Positions 37,701 to 48,080 are shown, counted from the first letter of the stretch. The stretch is DNA of 64,000 nucleotides from Enchytraeus crypticus (GCA_905160935.1 CAJHZI010000794.1:2704501-2768500), one strand, 5' to 3'. Program-made: numbers and translations. Notes: generated by a model from the sequence alone, not told the origin.

Positions 37701-40700
37701 GTATATGATGCGGTGTTGGAAGCGCTGAGAGCTGGTAACACTGTTATAGCTTGCGCTGGCTTCAAAGAAACCTACGAAGCTCTTTGTAGAGTCGATCCTG
37801 TAAAGAACAAAAGCAAGCTGGAAGAAGAGTTTGAGGTTTGAATGATTGATTACCTTCTCGTCGATACATTAATAACAATGCATTAATAATTTAGTGGCAA
37901 TATTAAAAGCAAAGATATATTTATTACAATTTCTGAATTTGTTACTATACCTGAATTTTAACTAGTAGTTTATTTTAACTAAGTTTTACTAAAATTAATG
38001 TTTTAAACAATTGTAGCTTCTGCAGAACATCTTAGCAAAGAATAAGAGAGAAATCTGTAGTCTGGGTGATCAGGAAGAGAATAGGGAGAAAAACAGGTTT
38101 CCTAATCTCTTGCCAGGTGAGAGTTGCTTATTCAGTCAATCAGTTAAATAACTAACATTTCCGCTGATCTTTTCACTTGCAATAATTTTCTATCTATATT
38201 TAGCGTCTTTTATTAGATTATTAGCTATTAACAGAATAATTGAAGTAATTGTTATTAATATTTAAATACTTTTTGTAGCTATTGTTTTATATAGTTACTT
38301 GAATACTTGTACCTATATTTTGATCACAGCACACAGGCTTTGACAAACCTTAATTTAATGTATAAATTATCTTGAAAATTGTGGCCTCTAAGGTAGAACA
38401 TAAGTGCCTTTCTCAGCTTCTGTTTAGTTGCTTTTCTGCATGTGTAATATGTACGACAATGCATCCGTTATTTTTGCCGCTATAATATTTCTAGTATATG
38501 TAGGAAAATAGGCATATAATAATAGCGGATAAACCTGATTCTTTTATAGTTCTTTTGTTTGCCTAATTCAGTTTGTATTTTTATGTTGTCTTATTTTCCT
38601 TGCCTGTGCTACTGCCACTTGTTTGATGAATAAAGATTATATATAAGGAGCATTTAATTATTAACAGATTATTTTTGATATAGTTATTCGATATTTGAAA
38701 TATCTGTACATTGTTGATTTGCTGTGAAGCCGACAAGCATCGACCCTATCTCATGACAAGAGTTCAGGGAACCAACGACTACATCAACGCTGTGTTCATA
38801 GATGTAAGTTATTCTACTGTTTCTATAGTCTAACTAACTAAAGTTTTCAATCTAGCCATGAGAAAGGTAAGAGTTCAGGCAACACTTCAAACAACAGTTC
38901 AGATAACAAACAACAGTTTAAGCAACAGGTATCAGTTCAGATAAAAGGCAACAGTTCAAGCAGCAGGTAGCAGTTCAGATATAAGGCAACGGTTCAGGTA
39001 ATGGGCAACAGTTTAAGTCACAGGTAACACAGTTCAGTTTCGTATTCTGAAGGTTGTAATGTCTTCTGCAAGTTACTGAGAATCTTCTCATATCTATAGA
39101 TGAAGCGCTCAACCGATTTGTCACCTGACGCAATATTGCTAAAAGGTTAAGTTTAGCATCTGTTTTATTGTTATAACTGTACAGGACTGGTCTGAAGGAA
39201 TTTCGAACTAATGCCCTCGTGTGTTAAAAGCTAACGCGCTATGAACTCTTCCACCAGGTGATACAGTTGCTGCTTCTAATTGTTCCTCTACAAAACATTG
39301 CATTATTGATTGATTGAATATTTTTCAGGGGTATCGCCGCAAGAATGCTTATATAATAACTCAGATGCCTCAACCCCACACAGTCATTGATCTGTGGAGG
39401 CTTGTGTATGAACACGAGTGCGGAACGATCGTAATGCTGAATCCGTGGAACGCCAGTGATCAGGTTCCTAACACTTCTCTCTAGTGATCCTGCTCTGCCA
39501 ACTTCCACTTTATATTAAATTAATAGCTTTTACCAACGTCGTAAAGGGCATTCGATTGGTGAGCGCCTAGGCTCCAGAAATTGCTACAAAAATTTAAGCG
39601 AATGGAAAAGTCTCAAATAGGGGATTGACTGATGGATGATATGATGTAGAACAGAGAGGATTTGAGACAGTCTATTCGTATCCCGACCCTAGTTAAACTG
39701 GGATTCATGGGAAGATGATGATGAATAAATTCATAGCTTTTAATTGTTTTGACTCAAACTTAAATCCATATGGATATGCAATTTTATTTGAAGTTTATCA
39801 ATTCTACTATTAAAATTATTTTTTTAGTTTCTTTTGCCTGTACTAGCTTGAGTTATTGTGGATGGATGCTAGTAAAATATTTAAAACCAAACAAGATGTA
39901 AAAAGTCGCCCATTGCATGCAATAAAAGGCTAACATTGGTCTGAGCCCGTGGCATGTTGGCAAATTGCTCGACAGCGGATCATTAGGTGCAGGGTTCTAA
40001 TCAAGTACTTTTCCCGTCATTGACATGCCCTCGAGCGGGGAATGGACGTTAAACTTGGCTTTCATTGTAGCTTTAGATACTCATCAGGGATGACAATTGC
40101 TCTGTTGATTACGTCTTAAAGCAGATGTTTTAATTCGTCGGTTTATTTATGGTAACCCTCTCCATCAAGCTTGCGACTTGCATTTTTCCACCATGGACAA
40201 AATTATATTAATCAATCTACCCTGACCATTTTTGATCATCGGACTGGTTTTCATTTAGCAGCTTACTTCTCCTCAGCACATTACTTTTGCAGATTGGTCT
40301 AGGTGAATTGATCTGTAGTGATGTGTGAGGTTGGGGACGTCCCTGACATCATCCCTGGCTGAGGAAGCTGACGTTAAACCTTTATTATTATTATTATTAT
40401 TATTATGTGTTTAATGTTTTTATCAGACGTATGGTCAGTATTGGCCGGAGGAGAACGAGGAATGCGAGTGTGGGCCGTTCTTCATCGAGCCTGTCACAGC
40501 CAGCACCCAGCACGATCACATCCTCGCCAGAGAACTCAAGCTCACATACAACCCCGACGTTAGTGTCTGCTTTGTTTTAAGTGATTTGATTGGTTGTTAG
40601 TTGTCTGCTTTGTTTTCAGTTATTTGATTGGTTGTTAGTTGTCTGCTTTGTTTTCAGTTATTTGATTGGTTGTTTTAAAGTACAACTCTAATTGACCTAC

Positions 40701-42824
40701 AGTCCCGACGTTAATTGTCTGCTTTGTTTTAAGTGATTTGATTGGTTGTTAGTTGTCTACTTTCTTTTAAGTTATTTGATTGGTTGTTAGTTGGATGCTT
40801 TGTTTTAAGTTATTTGATTGGTTGTTTAAAGTAGAACTCTAATTGATCTACAACCCCGCCGTTAGTTATCTACTTTTTAAGTTATTTGATTGGATGTTTA
40901 AAGTAGAACTCTAAATGACCTAAAGCCCTGACTTTAGTATCTGCTTTCTTTTAAGTTATTTGATTGGTTGTTTAAAGTAGAACTCTAATTGATCCAAAGC
41001 CCTGACTTTAGTTGTCTGCTTTAAGTTATTTGACTGGTTGTTTTAAGGTACTGTATTTGATTTAAAGTATTGTAAAGTATTTGACCTTTAGCTATTTAGG
41101 TCAGTTTCTGTATTGCATGACTTTTGTTCGATATTTGTATGTTCATTTATCAAATACGCAGACGTCATCATCGGGCACAAGACGGGAGGTTCCACTGAGG
41201 ATTGTCAATCACTTCCAGCTGACCTGTTGGGACAAGGACGCGTCCACTCCTCAGTCCAAACTCGCTCTCCTCTCTCTCATAGAGATGGTTGAGCGATCGC
41301 AGAAGACATCCGGAAACAGCACCATCGTAATACACTGCCAGTTAGTATTGATATAATACATACCATCGTAATACACTGCCAGTTAGTATCGATACAATAC
41401 ATACCATCGTAATACACTGCCAGTTAGTATCGATACAATACATACCATCGTAATACACTGCCAGTTAGTATCGATACAATACATACCATCGTAATACACT
41501 GCCAGTTAGTATTGATACAATACATACCATCGTAATACACTGCCAGTTAGTATCGATACAATACATACCATCGTAATACACTGCCAGTTAGTATCAATAC
41601 AATATCACAGTAATACACTGCCAGTTAGTATCGATATATAATACATAACATAGTAATACACTGCCAGTTAGTATTGATACAATATCACAGTAATACACTG
41701 CCAGTTAGTATTACCTATTACTACAATACATACCATCGTAATACACTGCCAATTAGTATTGATACAATACATACCATCGTAATACACTGCCAGTTAGTAT
41801 TGATTCAATACGTGATAATACTATACCATCGTAATAGACTGCCAGTTAGTATTGATACAACACGGGGAATACTGTACCATTGTAATACACTGCCAGTTAG
41901 TATAATACAATACATGATAATACTATACCATCGCAATACTTTGCCAGTTTTTATGTATATAATACTATATGAGCATAATATGCTGTATTTGATTACTCTG
42001 CCAGTTAGTTGTATAAATTGATTGATTGACTGACTGATGTATGAAATCTGCCAGTTAGCTGTATAAATTGATTGATTGACTGACGCATGAATGATTGATT
42101 GACTGACAGTGATGGAGTGAGGCAGAGTGGTTTGTATGCGGCTGTTACGAGTATATGGGAGAGAGTAAAGGACGATCAAGAGGTGGATATCTTTCAAACT
42201 GTCAAACATTTACAATGCCACAGACCGGAGGCCATGAAGGATCTTGTACGTACTTTTAATTAACTTGCAATATTTGTTTGTACTGTTGCTGTGAACAAAG
42301 AGATTAAACACAGGACTGAATTTAAACTGAATTTAATGTTTTAAACTGTTTTATTTGTTTATAGCGATGCATATATTAACAAATACAAAATATTGTTGCA
42401 TCTCAACTTAACTTACAAATGATACACTGAAGCATTCTATTAATTACTAACAGTGTAGTTATGAAATTATTGCTAAATAAGGTTGCTTAGTAAGGTATTA
42501 TAACTTTAGACCATCTCGTAAATATTTTCTTGCTATGGAACTATTTTATACTACATATCCACTTTCTAAAACCCCTTTTGATAATTATAATTAATTATAA
42601 ATATGTATTTTTTTCTAATTTATGACGTAGATTTATTAGATCTGTCAACTTTCTGGAGAGGCTTTTGACAATTATTATAATTACTATTTAAGGTTTTTAA
42701 CTATCACATCGCTCGAGGCACTCATGTCAGCCCGTTGCTGTTGTTTTAGGAGCAGTACAAATTCTGTCACGAGATGGTGCTGACGTACCTGGCAGAATTC
42801 GAGACCTATTCGAACTATCGATGA
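21333..42824 (+). CDS. receptor-type protein tyrosine phosphatase (fucolectin-EGF-FN3-TM-PTP-pseudoPTP)
   Basis: Built from 25 exons: 21333-21423, 22561-22764, 23481-23681, 24393-24527, 25231-25368, 25718-26056, 27181-27269, 28200-28434, 29235-29346, 30103-30173, 30788-31014, 31662-31752, 34085-34161, 34610-34646, 35353-35450, 35993-36318, 36782-36917, 37686-37835, 38017-38116, 38730-38803, 39329-39463, 40427-40558, 41162-41340, 42110-42245, 42750-42824. Every junction has GT-AG and the phases close without a stop, giving 1196 codons including the stop. Role by family: type I plasma-membrane receptor that dephosphorylates phosphotyrosine through membrane-proximal D1, with ligand or adhesion binding outside. 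The ectodomain resembles lophotrochozoan receptors annotated as PTPRM/K/T-like, but orthology to a vertebrate gene is not claimed. Introns carry LINE-B (32.5-34 kb), SINEs and junction-copying minisatellites. Least certain are the first exon and whether an extra EGF copy at 25428 is used. Confidence 0.9.
21655..22480 (+). repeat. 230-bp direct repeats flanking a LINE-D fragment (intron 1)
   Basis: 21660-21890 and 22256-22478 are about 90% alike (ACGTACAAAATGTATGACAA; GGGACTAAAGCCGATATTAA). Each ends with a divergent reversed SINE1 piece (ATATCAGTGACTGGC). Between them, about 21885-22180, a non-LTR polymerase C-terminus reads RGDLIEVYKIMHGL, then RWNSLSEEV and VNSFKNKLD with small frame breaks. 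Confidence 0.75.
22441..22592 (+). repeat. 76-bp tandem duplication spanning the acceptor of exon 2
   Basis: Two perfect or near-perfect copies, each with GTTTGTTGTAG and the first about 30 coding bases (AAGTTGTTAACAAGCAG). The second copy is used (exon at 22561). Using the first acceptor (exon at 22485) would hit a stop. Confidence 0.92.
22561..28434 (+). CDS. receptor phosphatase ectodomain: fucolectin-like, EGF x2, FN3 x2
   Basis: Exons 22561-22764 and 23481-23681 (residues 31-165) encode a fucolectin/F5-8C-like fold, with NVALLRHSTTKQSS, AIDGDDSTCSHT, WTVDLGSVHTVAHFVI and an ending LCEVSIMG typical of the family. Exons 24393-24527 and 25231-25368 each encode one cysteine-rich EGF-like module of the Tie/MEGF style (ECTDGHFDKDCSKRCHC; ECLAGTFGASCQKNCHC). 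Exon 25718-26056 is a whole FN3 domain (LTWQSW, YQIEYRL, FYDFRVTPV). Exons 27181-27269 and 28200-28434 form a second FN3 split by an intron (ISIEWE, YYEIIYQKV, FNIEYWVLVVAHN). Fucolectin domains bind carbohydrate in known members, so a glycan ligand is possible but is inference. Confidence 0.85.
23690..23960. repeat. 130-bp tandem duplication after the fucolectin exon
   Basis: CAGTTTGTAATC to GGTATTCAGATAT occurs twice, starting about 10 bases past the donor at 23682. Confidence 0.85.
24190..24310 (+). mobile_element. divergent tRNA-SINE (SINE1-like)
   Basis: CAGCGGATCAGTAGATGCAA, GGTTCGAATCTAG and a tail ACTGACATTAAACTTAGCTT. A second degenerate copy is at about 25040-25165. Confidence 0.6.
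24772..24873 (+). pseudogene. partial duplicate of the first EGF exon with its acceptor
   Basis: A near-identical copy of 24351-24451: intron end, the acceptor TTTGTAG, and the first 59 bases of the EGF exon up to CDKD, then unrelated sequence with no donor at the break. It lies in the intron after the real exon. Two or three substitutions suggest a recent duplication. It cannot encode a whole EGF module. Confidence 0.85.
25428..25556 (+). other. tandem duplicate of the second EGF exon, use uncertain
   Basis: Repeats 25239-25368 with a handful of changes and the same donor context (CAAACTG then GTTGG). It lacks the first Glu-Cys of the module, but an AG just before CGGGAACATTT would splice in frame with the preceding exon (phase 1), giving AGTFGASCQKNCHC. 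It could be a cassette exon with five rather than six cysteines at its start, or a non-functional copy. Confidence 0.6.
26540..28190 (+). mobile_element. cluster of GAT-tailed SINE-like elements
   Basis: Pieces at 26540-26620, 27045-27125, 27795-27905 and 28050-28190. Each ends CCCTAG-TAAACTG-GATTCAAGGGAAG and a GAT/GAC run; the last run ends a few bases before the acceptor at 28199. They fill the introns around the split FN3 domain. Confidence 0.7.
28402..28534 (+). repeat. 57-bp tandem repeat spanning a splice donor
   Basis: Copies start at 28402, 28459 and 28516 (the last partial). Each has GCAGAAAAGTGCTCACTCC, TCCTGCGC and the donor GTAAGTGCTGCTG. 57 is 19 codons, so an unspliced transcript stays open through the copies. 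Confidence 0.92.
28610..29232. repeat. about 38-bp minisatellite ending at the transmembrane exon
   Basis: Some 15 degenerate units of GATTGTTCTGATTGGCTATG plus ATTTTATC. The last unit runs into the acceptor TGATTGGCTGTATCAG at 29234. Confidence 0.9.
29235..31014 (+). CDS. transmembrane and juxtamembrane exons of the receptor phosphatase
   Basis: Exon 29235-29346 encodes a single hydrophobic helix at about residues 491-514 (starting IPIIAGVIVFVGVLVAVAVA) followed at the next exon by basic RSKMKSYSS, giving a type I topology. Exons 30103-30173 and 30788-31014 encode a proline/lysine-rich juxtamembrane stretch (HRKPPPPKRHPIKVDSLEEY) and the helix YEELRKEYR that usually precedes a PTP domain. 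PPPPKR could be an SH3-binding site; this is inference. Confidence 0.88.
31662..37835 (+). CDS. receptor phosphatase D1: catalytically intact PTP domain
   Basis: Exons 31662-31752, 34085-34161, 34610-34646, 35353-35450, 35993-36318, 36782-36917, 37686-37835. Motifs in order: KNRFINILPYDHSR, DYINANYLDGY, ELYWPE, the general-acid loop WPDHGVP (Asp about 791) and the P-loop HCSAGVGRTGA (Cys about 823, Arg about 829), then the Q-loop DRVNMIQTVEQY. The P-loop is split by an intron after the first two bases of the Ser codon. All catalytic residues of classical PTPs are present, so D1 should be active. One intron holds a degenerate LINE-B in sense orientation; another holds LINE-A scraps. Confidence 0.93.
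32560..33985 (+). mobile_element. LINE-B copy with degenerate reverse transcriptase, in a PTP intron
   Basis: Sense to the host gene. Motifs: IPIPKKANAVECSDYRTISL, QLGFRKGCGTREA, FVDFEKAFDRID (motif A, then a stop at 32947), GVRQGCSISPLLFNIYAEAM (motif B), VRFADD (motif C), LLYGCETWTLRKEDIRKLE and GRGRPRLGMLDDLK. Frame breaks fall near 32950-33000 and 33405. It ends ATGGACCTGCCAGTAGGCAG and GAGAGAG. It is 5'-truncated and inactive. Confidence 0.92.
34690..34762. repeat. (TA)n microsatellite
   Basis: Pure TA run 44 bases after the donor of the 37-base exon 34610-34646, followed by a short TGTG run. Confidence 0.95.
35035..35250 (-). mobile_element. LINE-A 3' end
   Basis: AATAATAATAAAGGTTTAAC, GATGTCAGGGACGTCC, and the reversed end of the coding part (TATGGTGGGA). 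It lies 100 bases before the exon at 35353. Confidence 0.8.
36311..36482 (+). repeat. tandem copies of the D1 P-loop splice donor
   Basis: ATAACACATTGCAGGTGAGA recurs with changes at about 36304 (the real junction), 36337, 36365, 36391, 36426 and 36458. Three of the later copies keep a GT where the donor would be. Confidence 0.88.
36705..37260 (+). mobile_element. LINE-A tail scraps and a third RT C-terminal fragment
   Basis: LINE-A 3' tails at 36710-36780 (directly before the acceptor at 36781) and 36985-37060. At 37085-37250 an endonuclease-RT C-terminal motif is readable: KRRWKD, a stop, then EGDLTAAGITIYGRTEEGK. All are fragments within introns. Confidence 0.65.
38017..42824 (+). CDS. 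receptor phosphatase D2: pseudo-phosphatase domain and C-terminus
   Basis: Exons 38017-38116, 38730-38803, 39329-39463, 40427-40558, 41162-41340, 42110-42245, 42750-42824. The fold is recognisable: KNRFPNLLPADKHR, DYINAVFIDGYRRKNAYI, YGQYWPEENE, and a C-terminus LEQYKFCHEMVLTYL like type R2A/R2B receptors. The signature reads IHCHDGVRQSG: the nucleophile Cys (about 1125) remains, but the invariant Arg is Gln (about 1131), and the WPD region reads CWDKDAST. It is therefore very likely inactive, as in many receptor PTPs where D2 regulates or scaffolds D1. Stop TGA at 42822-42824. Confidence 0.92.
39540..40405 (+). mobile_element. GAT-tailed element, SINE1 copy and LINE-A 3' end
   Basis: 39545-39725: full-length GAT-tailed element (GAGCGCCTAGGCTCCAGAAA to CCCGACCCTAGTTAAACTGG and a GATGATG tail). 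39945-40080: divergent SINE1. 40140-40405: LINE-A 3' end with GTCCCTGACATCATCC and a TTA tail ending 20 bases before the exon at 40427. Confidence 0.75.
40545..41055 (+). repeat. degenerate tandem repeat spanning the donor of exon 40427-40558
   Basis: Short unit GTCTGCTTTGTTTTAAGT plus TATTTGATTGGTTGTT, about ten copies. A longer unit also repeats the exon end: ACAACCCCGACGTTAGT at the real junction, then looser copies near 40702, 40850, 40921 and 41000. Confidence 0.85.
41321..42060 (+). repeat. 41-bp minisatellite made of the D2 P-loop splice donor
   Basis: ACCATCGTAATACACTGCCA, then GTTAGTAT and GATACAATACAT, about 14 good and 3 decayed copies. The first copy is the end of exon 41162-41340 encoding TIVIHC. 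A second unit (GTATAAATTGATTGATTGAC) is duplicated just before the acceptor at 42109. Confidence 0.95.
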
Positions 42825-42854
42825 CCTGGAGGAGCTGCTGAACGGCTAGTAGCA

Positions 42855-43830
42855 GAAAATATTGATCAGACGTGATCAATACTGATCAGACGTGATCAAT
42901 ACTGATCAGACGTGATCAATACTGATTTGACAGCTGGAAGATATTGTTTAGGGACGTAGAAACTGATGCCTCAGATTCTGACGACATTTTTCGGGTGGGG
43001 TGGGGGGCAAGATTGGATCACCTGTTTTATGTTGCACTGAGTCTGCTGTGGTCATTAGAAGTATAGAGGTCGTAGAAGAATTTGTGTGAAATAGCGGCAT
43101 CTGGTGTCAGCTGGTGGTATTTGGTGTCGACTGTACTGCTGTACCGCCTAGTATCAGCTGGTGTCAGCTGGTGGTACTTGGTGTCGACTGTACCGCCTAG
43201 TATCAGCTGGTGTCAACTGGTGGTACTTGGTGTTGACTGTACCGCCTAGTATCATCTGGTATCAGATGGTGGTACTTGGTGTCGACTGTACTGCCTCGTA
43301 TCAGCTGGTGTCAGCTGGTGGTACTTGGTGTTGACTGTACTGCCTAGTATCAGCTGGTGTCAACTGGTGGTACTTGGTGCCGACTGTACCGCCTAGTATC
43401 CGCTGGTGGTACTTGGTGTTGACTGGTGGCTCCGGATGTCACATGGCGCTTCCTGATGTCATCTGTGACTATCACACTGATTGGTGCAGTACACTTATTG
43501 GTGCAGCACACTGATTGGTGCAGTACACTTATTGGTGCAGTACACTGATTAGTGCAGCGCACTGATTGGTGCAGCACACTGATTGGTGCAGCACACTGGT
43601 GCAACACGCTGATTGGTGCAGTACACTGATTGGTGCAACACACTGATTGGTGCAGCACACTGATTGGTGCAGCACACTTATTGGTGCAGCACACTGATTG
43701 GTGCAGCACACTTATTGGTGCAGCACACTGATTGGTGCAGCGCATTGATTGGTGCAGCACGCTGATTGGTGCAGCACACTGATTGGTGCAGCATACTGAT
43801 TGGTGCAGCACGCTGATTGGTGCAACCTAC
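42855..43830. repeat. three minisatellites in or after the receptor phosphatase 3' UTR
   Basis: 42865-42925: 21-bp unit ATACTGATCAGACGTGATCA. 43100-43430: about 60-bp unit with GTATCAGCTGGTGTCAGCTG and GTACTTGGTG. 43475-43830: 18-bp unit CTGATTGGTGCAGCACA, about 20 copies. The long antisense ORF through the last array is a repeat artefact. Confidence 0.93.
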
Positions 43831-46054
43831 CTGAACTGATTGTGTTACACTTATAGAATGTGTAGAGTTAGGGGCTCGTGTTATTACGTAATGACTGCTT
43901 TGTTCGCATTAAAGCAGTTGTGGATTTTAGTTATGGAATTCTGTTTACACCCTTCTATCTGCCTTATTTAAGAGCCCGGGTAATATTGAGAGACTAAACA
44001 AATAATTGCAAGTATGAAGTATTATTCATATGCTTGTGGACTGGATTATTCTTTTATGAATGCACATGTATTCATTTGCTTACTTAAAGTTTCAGTTATT
44101 GAGTACTTACTTGACTACTTCGGTAGGTTTATGCATGCGCATTTATAACAAGTACATGTATATATGAATGAAGTATCTGCTTGCCGTGTTGCTTGGCTTA
44201 CGCATTTAGCGACAGTACACTAGTACTTGATTAGTATTGCTATATTGCTAGTGTTGAGTACTTACAAAAGTGATCTTTCTATATGATTATACACTGACTT
44301 GTCAAACCTTTGGCTAAAAAATAGAATAGTGTATGTGTTGAGACACTCCTATATGAATTTCAGAGTATTTTTAAGCATATAGTAGATCGACGTTCCTGTC
44401 ATTGCCTTATGGCGAGGAACCGGGGACGTTAAATTCTTAGTGATTGATTGACTGATTAATCTAAGGACTCTAAAATACGTATGCATATTTCCATATACTG
44501 CAAGAATAACTATAGCCTCCAGTATGCTCTAATATTTACCCAAGAGCGTGTAATATTGTATGTGTATATTTTACTATTACAAGTTATATATAATGTATTC
44601 GGATATATTTATGTCATTTCTGTTATATGAATTTACTGAGTTCCATTTTATTTTGCTTTTCGATGTGTACATAGAACACTGTCTCGATGTTTAATGTTAT
44701 GTTACCATGCACTAGCTGAAAGTCTGTATTGTAGAGTATTTTCGCAAAAGCACTGATAGTTTGGTCAGTGGTCAATTGAATATGCTGTTACAATTTTAGA
44801 TTTTTAGATACTCTAGTTGCTTCGCCTTTTCAATACCAATTTTATAGCTTAAAAGATATTTTATTTGTTCGTAATCAAGATTATATGGTGAATATATAAT
44901 ATACATTTAGCGGTTTTTGTAGTTAAGTGTCATGTAGTTGTTCATAATATATAGATGTTTAAACATTAGCTATTGTGCATGAGTTTGCTGATTTTAAACG
45001 CCTTCTTAACTCTACTTGACCAGTAGGCTAAAATATGTTAGAGATAAATATTCGAATGTAGCTTGTATGTAATATGCGTTAATATGGGTTTTGATTTTAC
45101 AATTTATCCGTGTTCAAAACTTTTAATGGAGTATTCATCAGAGTGAGCTGTAATTATCAAAATTATGTTGTAGTAATATAAGTTCAATGTTAGGGAAATA
45201 AGTCTAATTAATTAATTAATTAATTAATATGCCTCATTAAGGTTAATGATCGTGTGGTAAGATTGACAGTATTTGTTAATATTTTAAATTTCAGTGCACG
45301 TTTTTATTTGAGCACATTATTTAAAATTCTCCAGTACTGATTTGTTATTTTAAATTCAACTGACGTAACATTCAAACGTCGTGAGTCGCACAGAAGCACT
45401 AGGTTAAGACGTTTTATGGAATGACTTCGCGAAATGTAGAAATTTGCCCATAGTTAGTGAAATTAATGTGTATTTGATCCTAAGTGAAGTACTGTAACAT
45501 TATTGCACATTTGTACCTATGTCTGTTGATATTCCTACTGTTACTCTGTTGGTATTATTCTAAAGCGTTCCAGTGTGTTTCAGAAAAGTTAAACATTTAT
45601 TTGGTTGGTTTGTCTGGCTTTATGGCAGATCCTAGTTGAAATCTTAAGCATGGTAGGATGGTGTATAATATTGAAGGCTTTTTGTAAATAATAACTTAAC
45701 TATTGCTTTGAGATGCATGCATAGGTATTATAGGCCTAATACGAGATACAACAATACTGTTTTCTCTCTGAATGCAGACATTTCTTATTGAACATTAATG
45801 ATGAGATCCATAGCTGTAAGGCAACCCGAGCATTGTTGAGTTGCTCAGTATACGGTATAAATGCCGCTGCTTTAGCTGATGCAGCCTTGGCTTACCTGGA
45901 TAGAGCGGACTTCTTATGATGTTCATTATAGTTTTCATACTGCATTTATTAAAATAACATTTTTAAAATATGCTAAAAGTCTATATGATATGAATCTTTA
46001 TTACATTCTAAAAGATTTTTATGTTATTATAGTTACAATATGCTAAAAGTCTGC

Positions 46055-46220
46055 ACTTGTCGTTAAAGGCGACTAAGCACTAAGAGCCAAACCAACGTCA
46101 GAAAGGTTACTCGGTTGCGGAGCGCCTAGGATCCAGAAATTGCTAAACAAATTTCTAAAACAATGGAAAAGTTAATCCAGACCCTAGTTTAAACTGAGAT
46201 TTAGGGAAGAAGATGATGAT
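46055..46220 (+). mobile_element. GAT-tailed SINE-like element
   Basis: Near full-length: GTTGCGGAGCGCCTAGGATC, CAGACCCTAGTTTAAACTGA, and an AAGATGATGATG tail. From 43830 to 46055 and from 46220 to 47630 no gene was recognised; only a small GACGTTAAATTC LINE/SINE scrap lies near 44400. Confidence 0.7.
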
Positions 46221-47629
46221 GTGAAATCCTCTTTCTTCCAAACATTGAGCATTGAAGGACGAATTAGAAGTCTTAAGGATGTTGGAAAGGACCACTATCT
46301 ACTCCGATATTCCTGAGAATTAAAGAAAAATTTGCAGAAGAAATGAGACATCAAGAAGTAAACTCATATAGAGCTATTGTTTAACTTACTCGTCGGTGAC
46401 TGTACAAGTTATTGTGTGAGAGTTTGTATACATCTGTGCTTCATATTAATTCTTAAGATATATTTTGCTAATTTCGTTTTGTACAATTAATTTTCAATTT
46501 TTCGGCATCTTCTTAACTGGCATAGTATTATAGCTTGCTCTAAGAGTAAATATTGTCATATTTTGGATTTTATATTATAAATTCCTTCTTTGGAATATGA
46601 AACGAACGTTAAATTGCATGTGTACTGTTGTGTTGCTGTACAAATCCACAGTAGAGTTTAACGCTTTGTCCTTTTATGCTTTTGTGACTCTTGCATAGAA
46701 CGACGCTTTATAAGCATACTTATTTGATTGATTGGTAGGTTGGTATTGAATCGTTTTCTTCTTAGAGGACACCGAAATGGCAAAATTTTGGCCGTAAACA
46801 TCGTAACTGGAAATTTTACAAATTACACGTTTCTATTAATAGTTATTGCAATCAAAATTGATGCTAATACACAATAAAATGAGTTTAATAATATAATTCT
46901 TCGCACTCCTATGATATTGTTTGCATGGATAGTGTAACTATTAAGAAATAATAGTTACACTAGTTACGTTAAAGTTCATAGGGCTTTAATGTCTTGTTTT
47001 TGTTGTGGAAGGTTGATATCAAGGATGGATGTACATATATACAAGTCAATCAAAAATTATATAACCAAATGCTTATTATTCATTATAAATGATCGGATAT
47101 CGTCCAGATGGGATCCAAACCAATTGACTTTTTGCTTTCAGGTAATTGTTCTGTCAAGTTTGTCTTCATCACGTATTTTGCTCATTATATAATTTAGTAA
47201 CGATAATCCAAGTTGCAGCTGAGTTAAGATTATAATGACGCAAGTGAACATACAAGAAAAACACACAAATACACACATACCTGAGTTACAAGAACAACCA
47301 AGAAAAATATCTACATCTCTAAATAGTTAATAGCATCATACAGTTATGACGAAAAGCCACAACCAGAGTAGCTGCTAGATCTATACCCATGTAATCCTGG
47401 ATCAGATTTTACACGACAGAGTACGTCCTCAACACAGATATAATTGCCACACAGCCGCAAATTCTTCTACTGCAATAACTGATCAAGTCGAATCAAAGGC
47501 ATAATAAAACAAACATTAGACAAATACTAGACAAATTAAATATTCCTATTTATAAAATTCAGGCCGGACAGAGAAATGGAAAACGTTGTGCTCGTATTTA
47601 TATGTTACAACCCCCACTCATCTCCATTA

Positions 47630-47905
47630 TACCCCCAATGATCTTCACTCATGTTACACTATTTCTACATTCTACTCATGTTATACTATTTCTACATTCT
47701 ACTCATGTTATACTATTTCTACATTCTGTAGTAGGTTGAAAACACATCTCTTCCCACCATAAACTTATATCATCTTGCATAACCGTTTTCTGATCACCGC
47801 ACAGGCACCATTTTGGATCTTTTTTATTTCTCTTCAGCACTTTTATCAAATCGGTTGAATGAATCGATTTGTAGTTACGTGTGATGGAGGACGCCCCAGA
47901 TACCA
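47630..47905 (+). mobile_element. LINE-A 3' end
   Basis: Tandem scraps of ACTCATGTTATACTATTTCT (the CSTTS part of the coding end), then GTTGAAAACACATCTCTTCC and a diverged 3' UTR. An ATA run follows at 48045-48080. No feature was recognised from 48080 to 49000. Confidence 0.75.
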
Positions 47906-48048
47906 TCTTATTGGCAATTTTATGACACTCCGATAGTTAGCTATCGAAGGTTTTATCGAAGGGATAGTGACTTTTGAATTTTATGAATACTTGTTGACTC
48001 GCTAAAGTTAGCGACTGACTTATCGCCTCATACACCACCGGATAATAA

Positions 48049-48080
<32 letters not shown>

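Noticed and set aside
41674..42021. 115-residue ORF HRNTLPVSIDT repeats
   Set aside because: Translation of the D2 donor minisatellite inside an intron.
43350..43811. 153-residue antisense ORF rich in HQSVCCTN repeats
   Set aside because: It is the translation of the 18-bp minisatellite; 18 is divisible by 3, so frames stay open by construction, and there is no homology or splice context.
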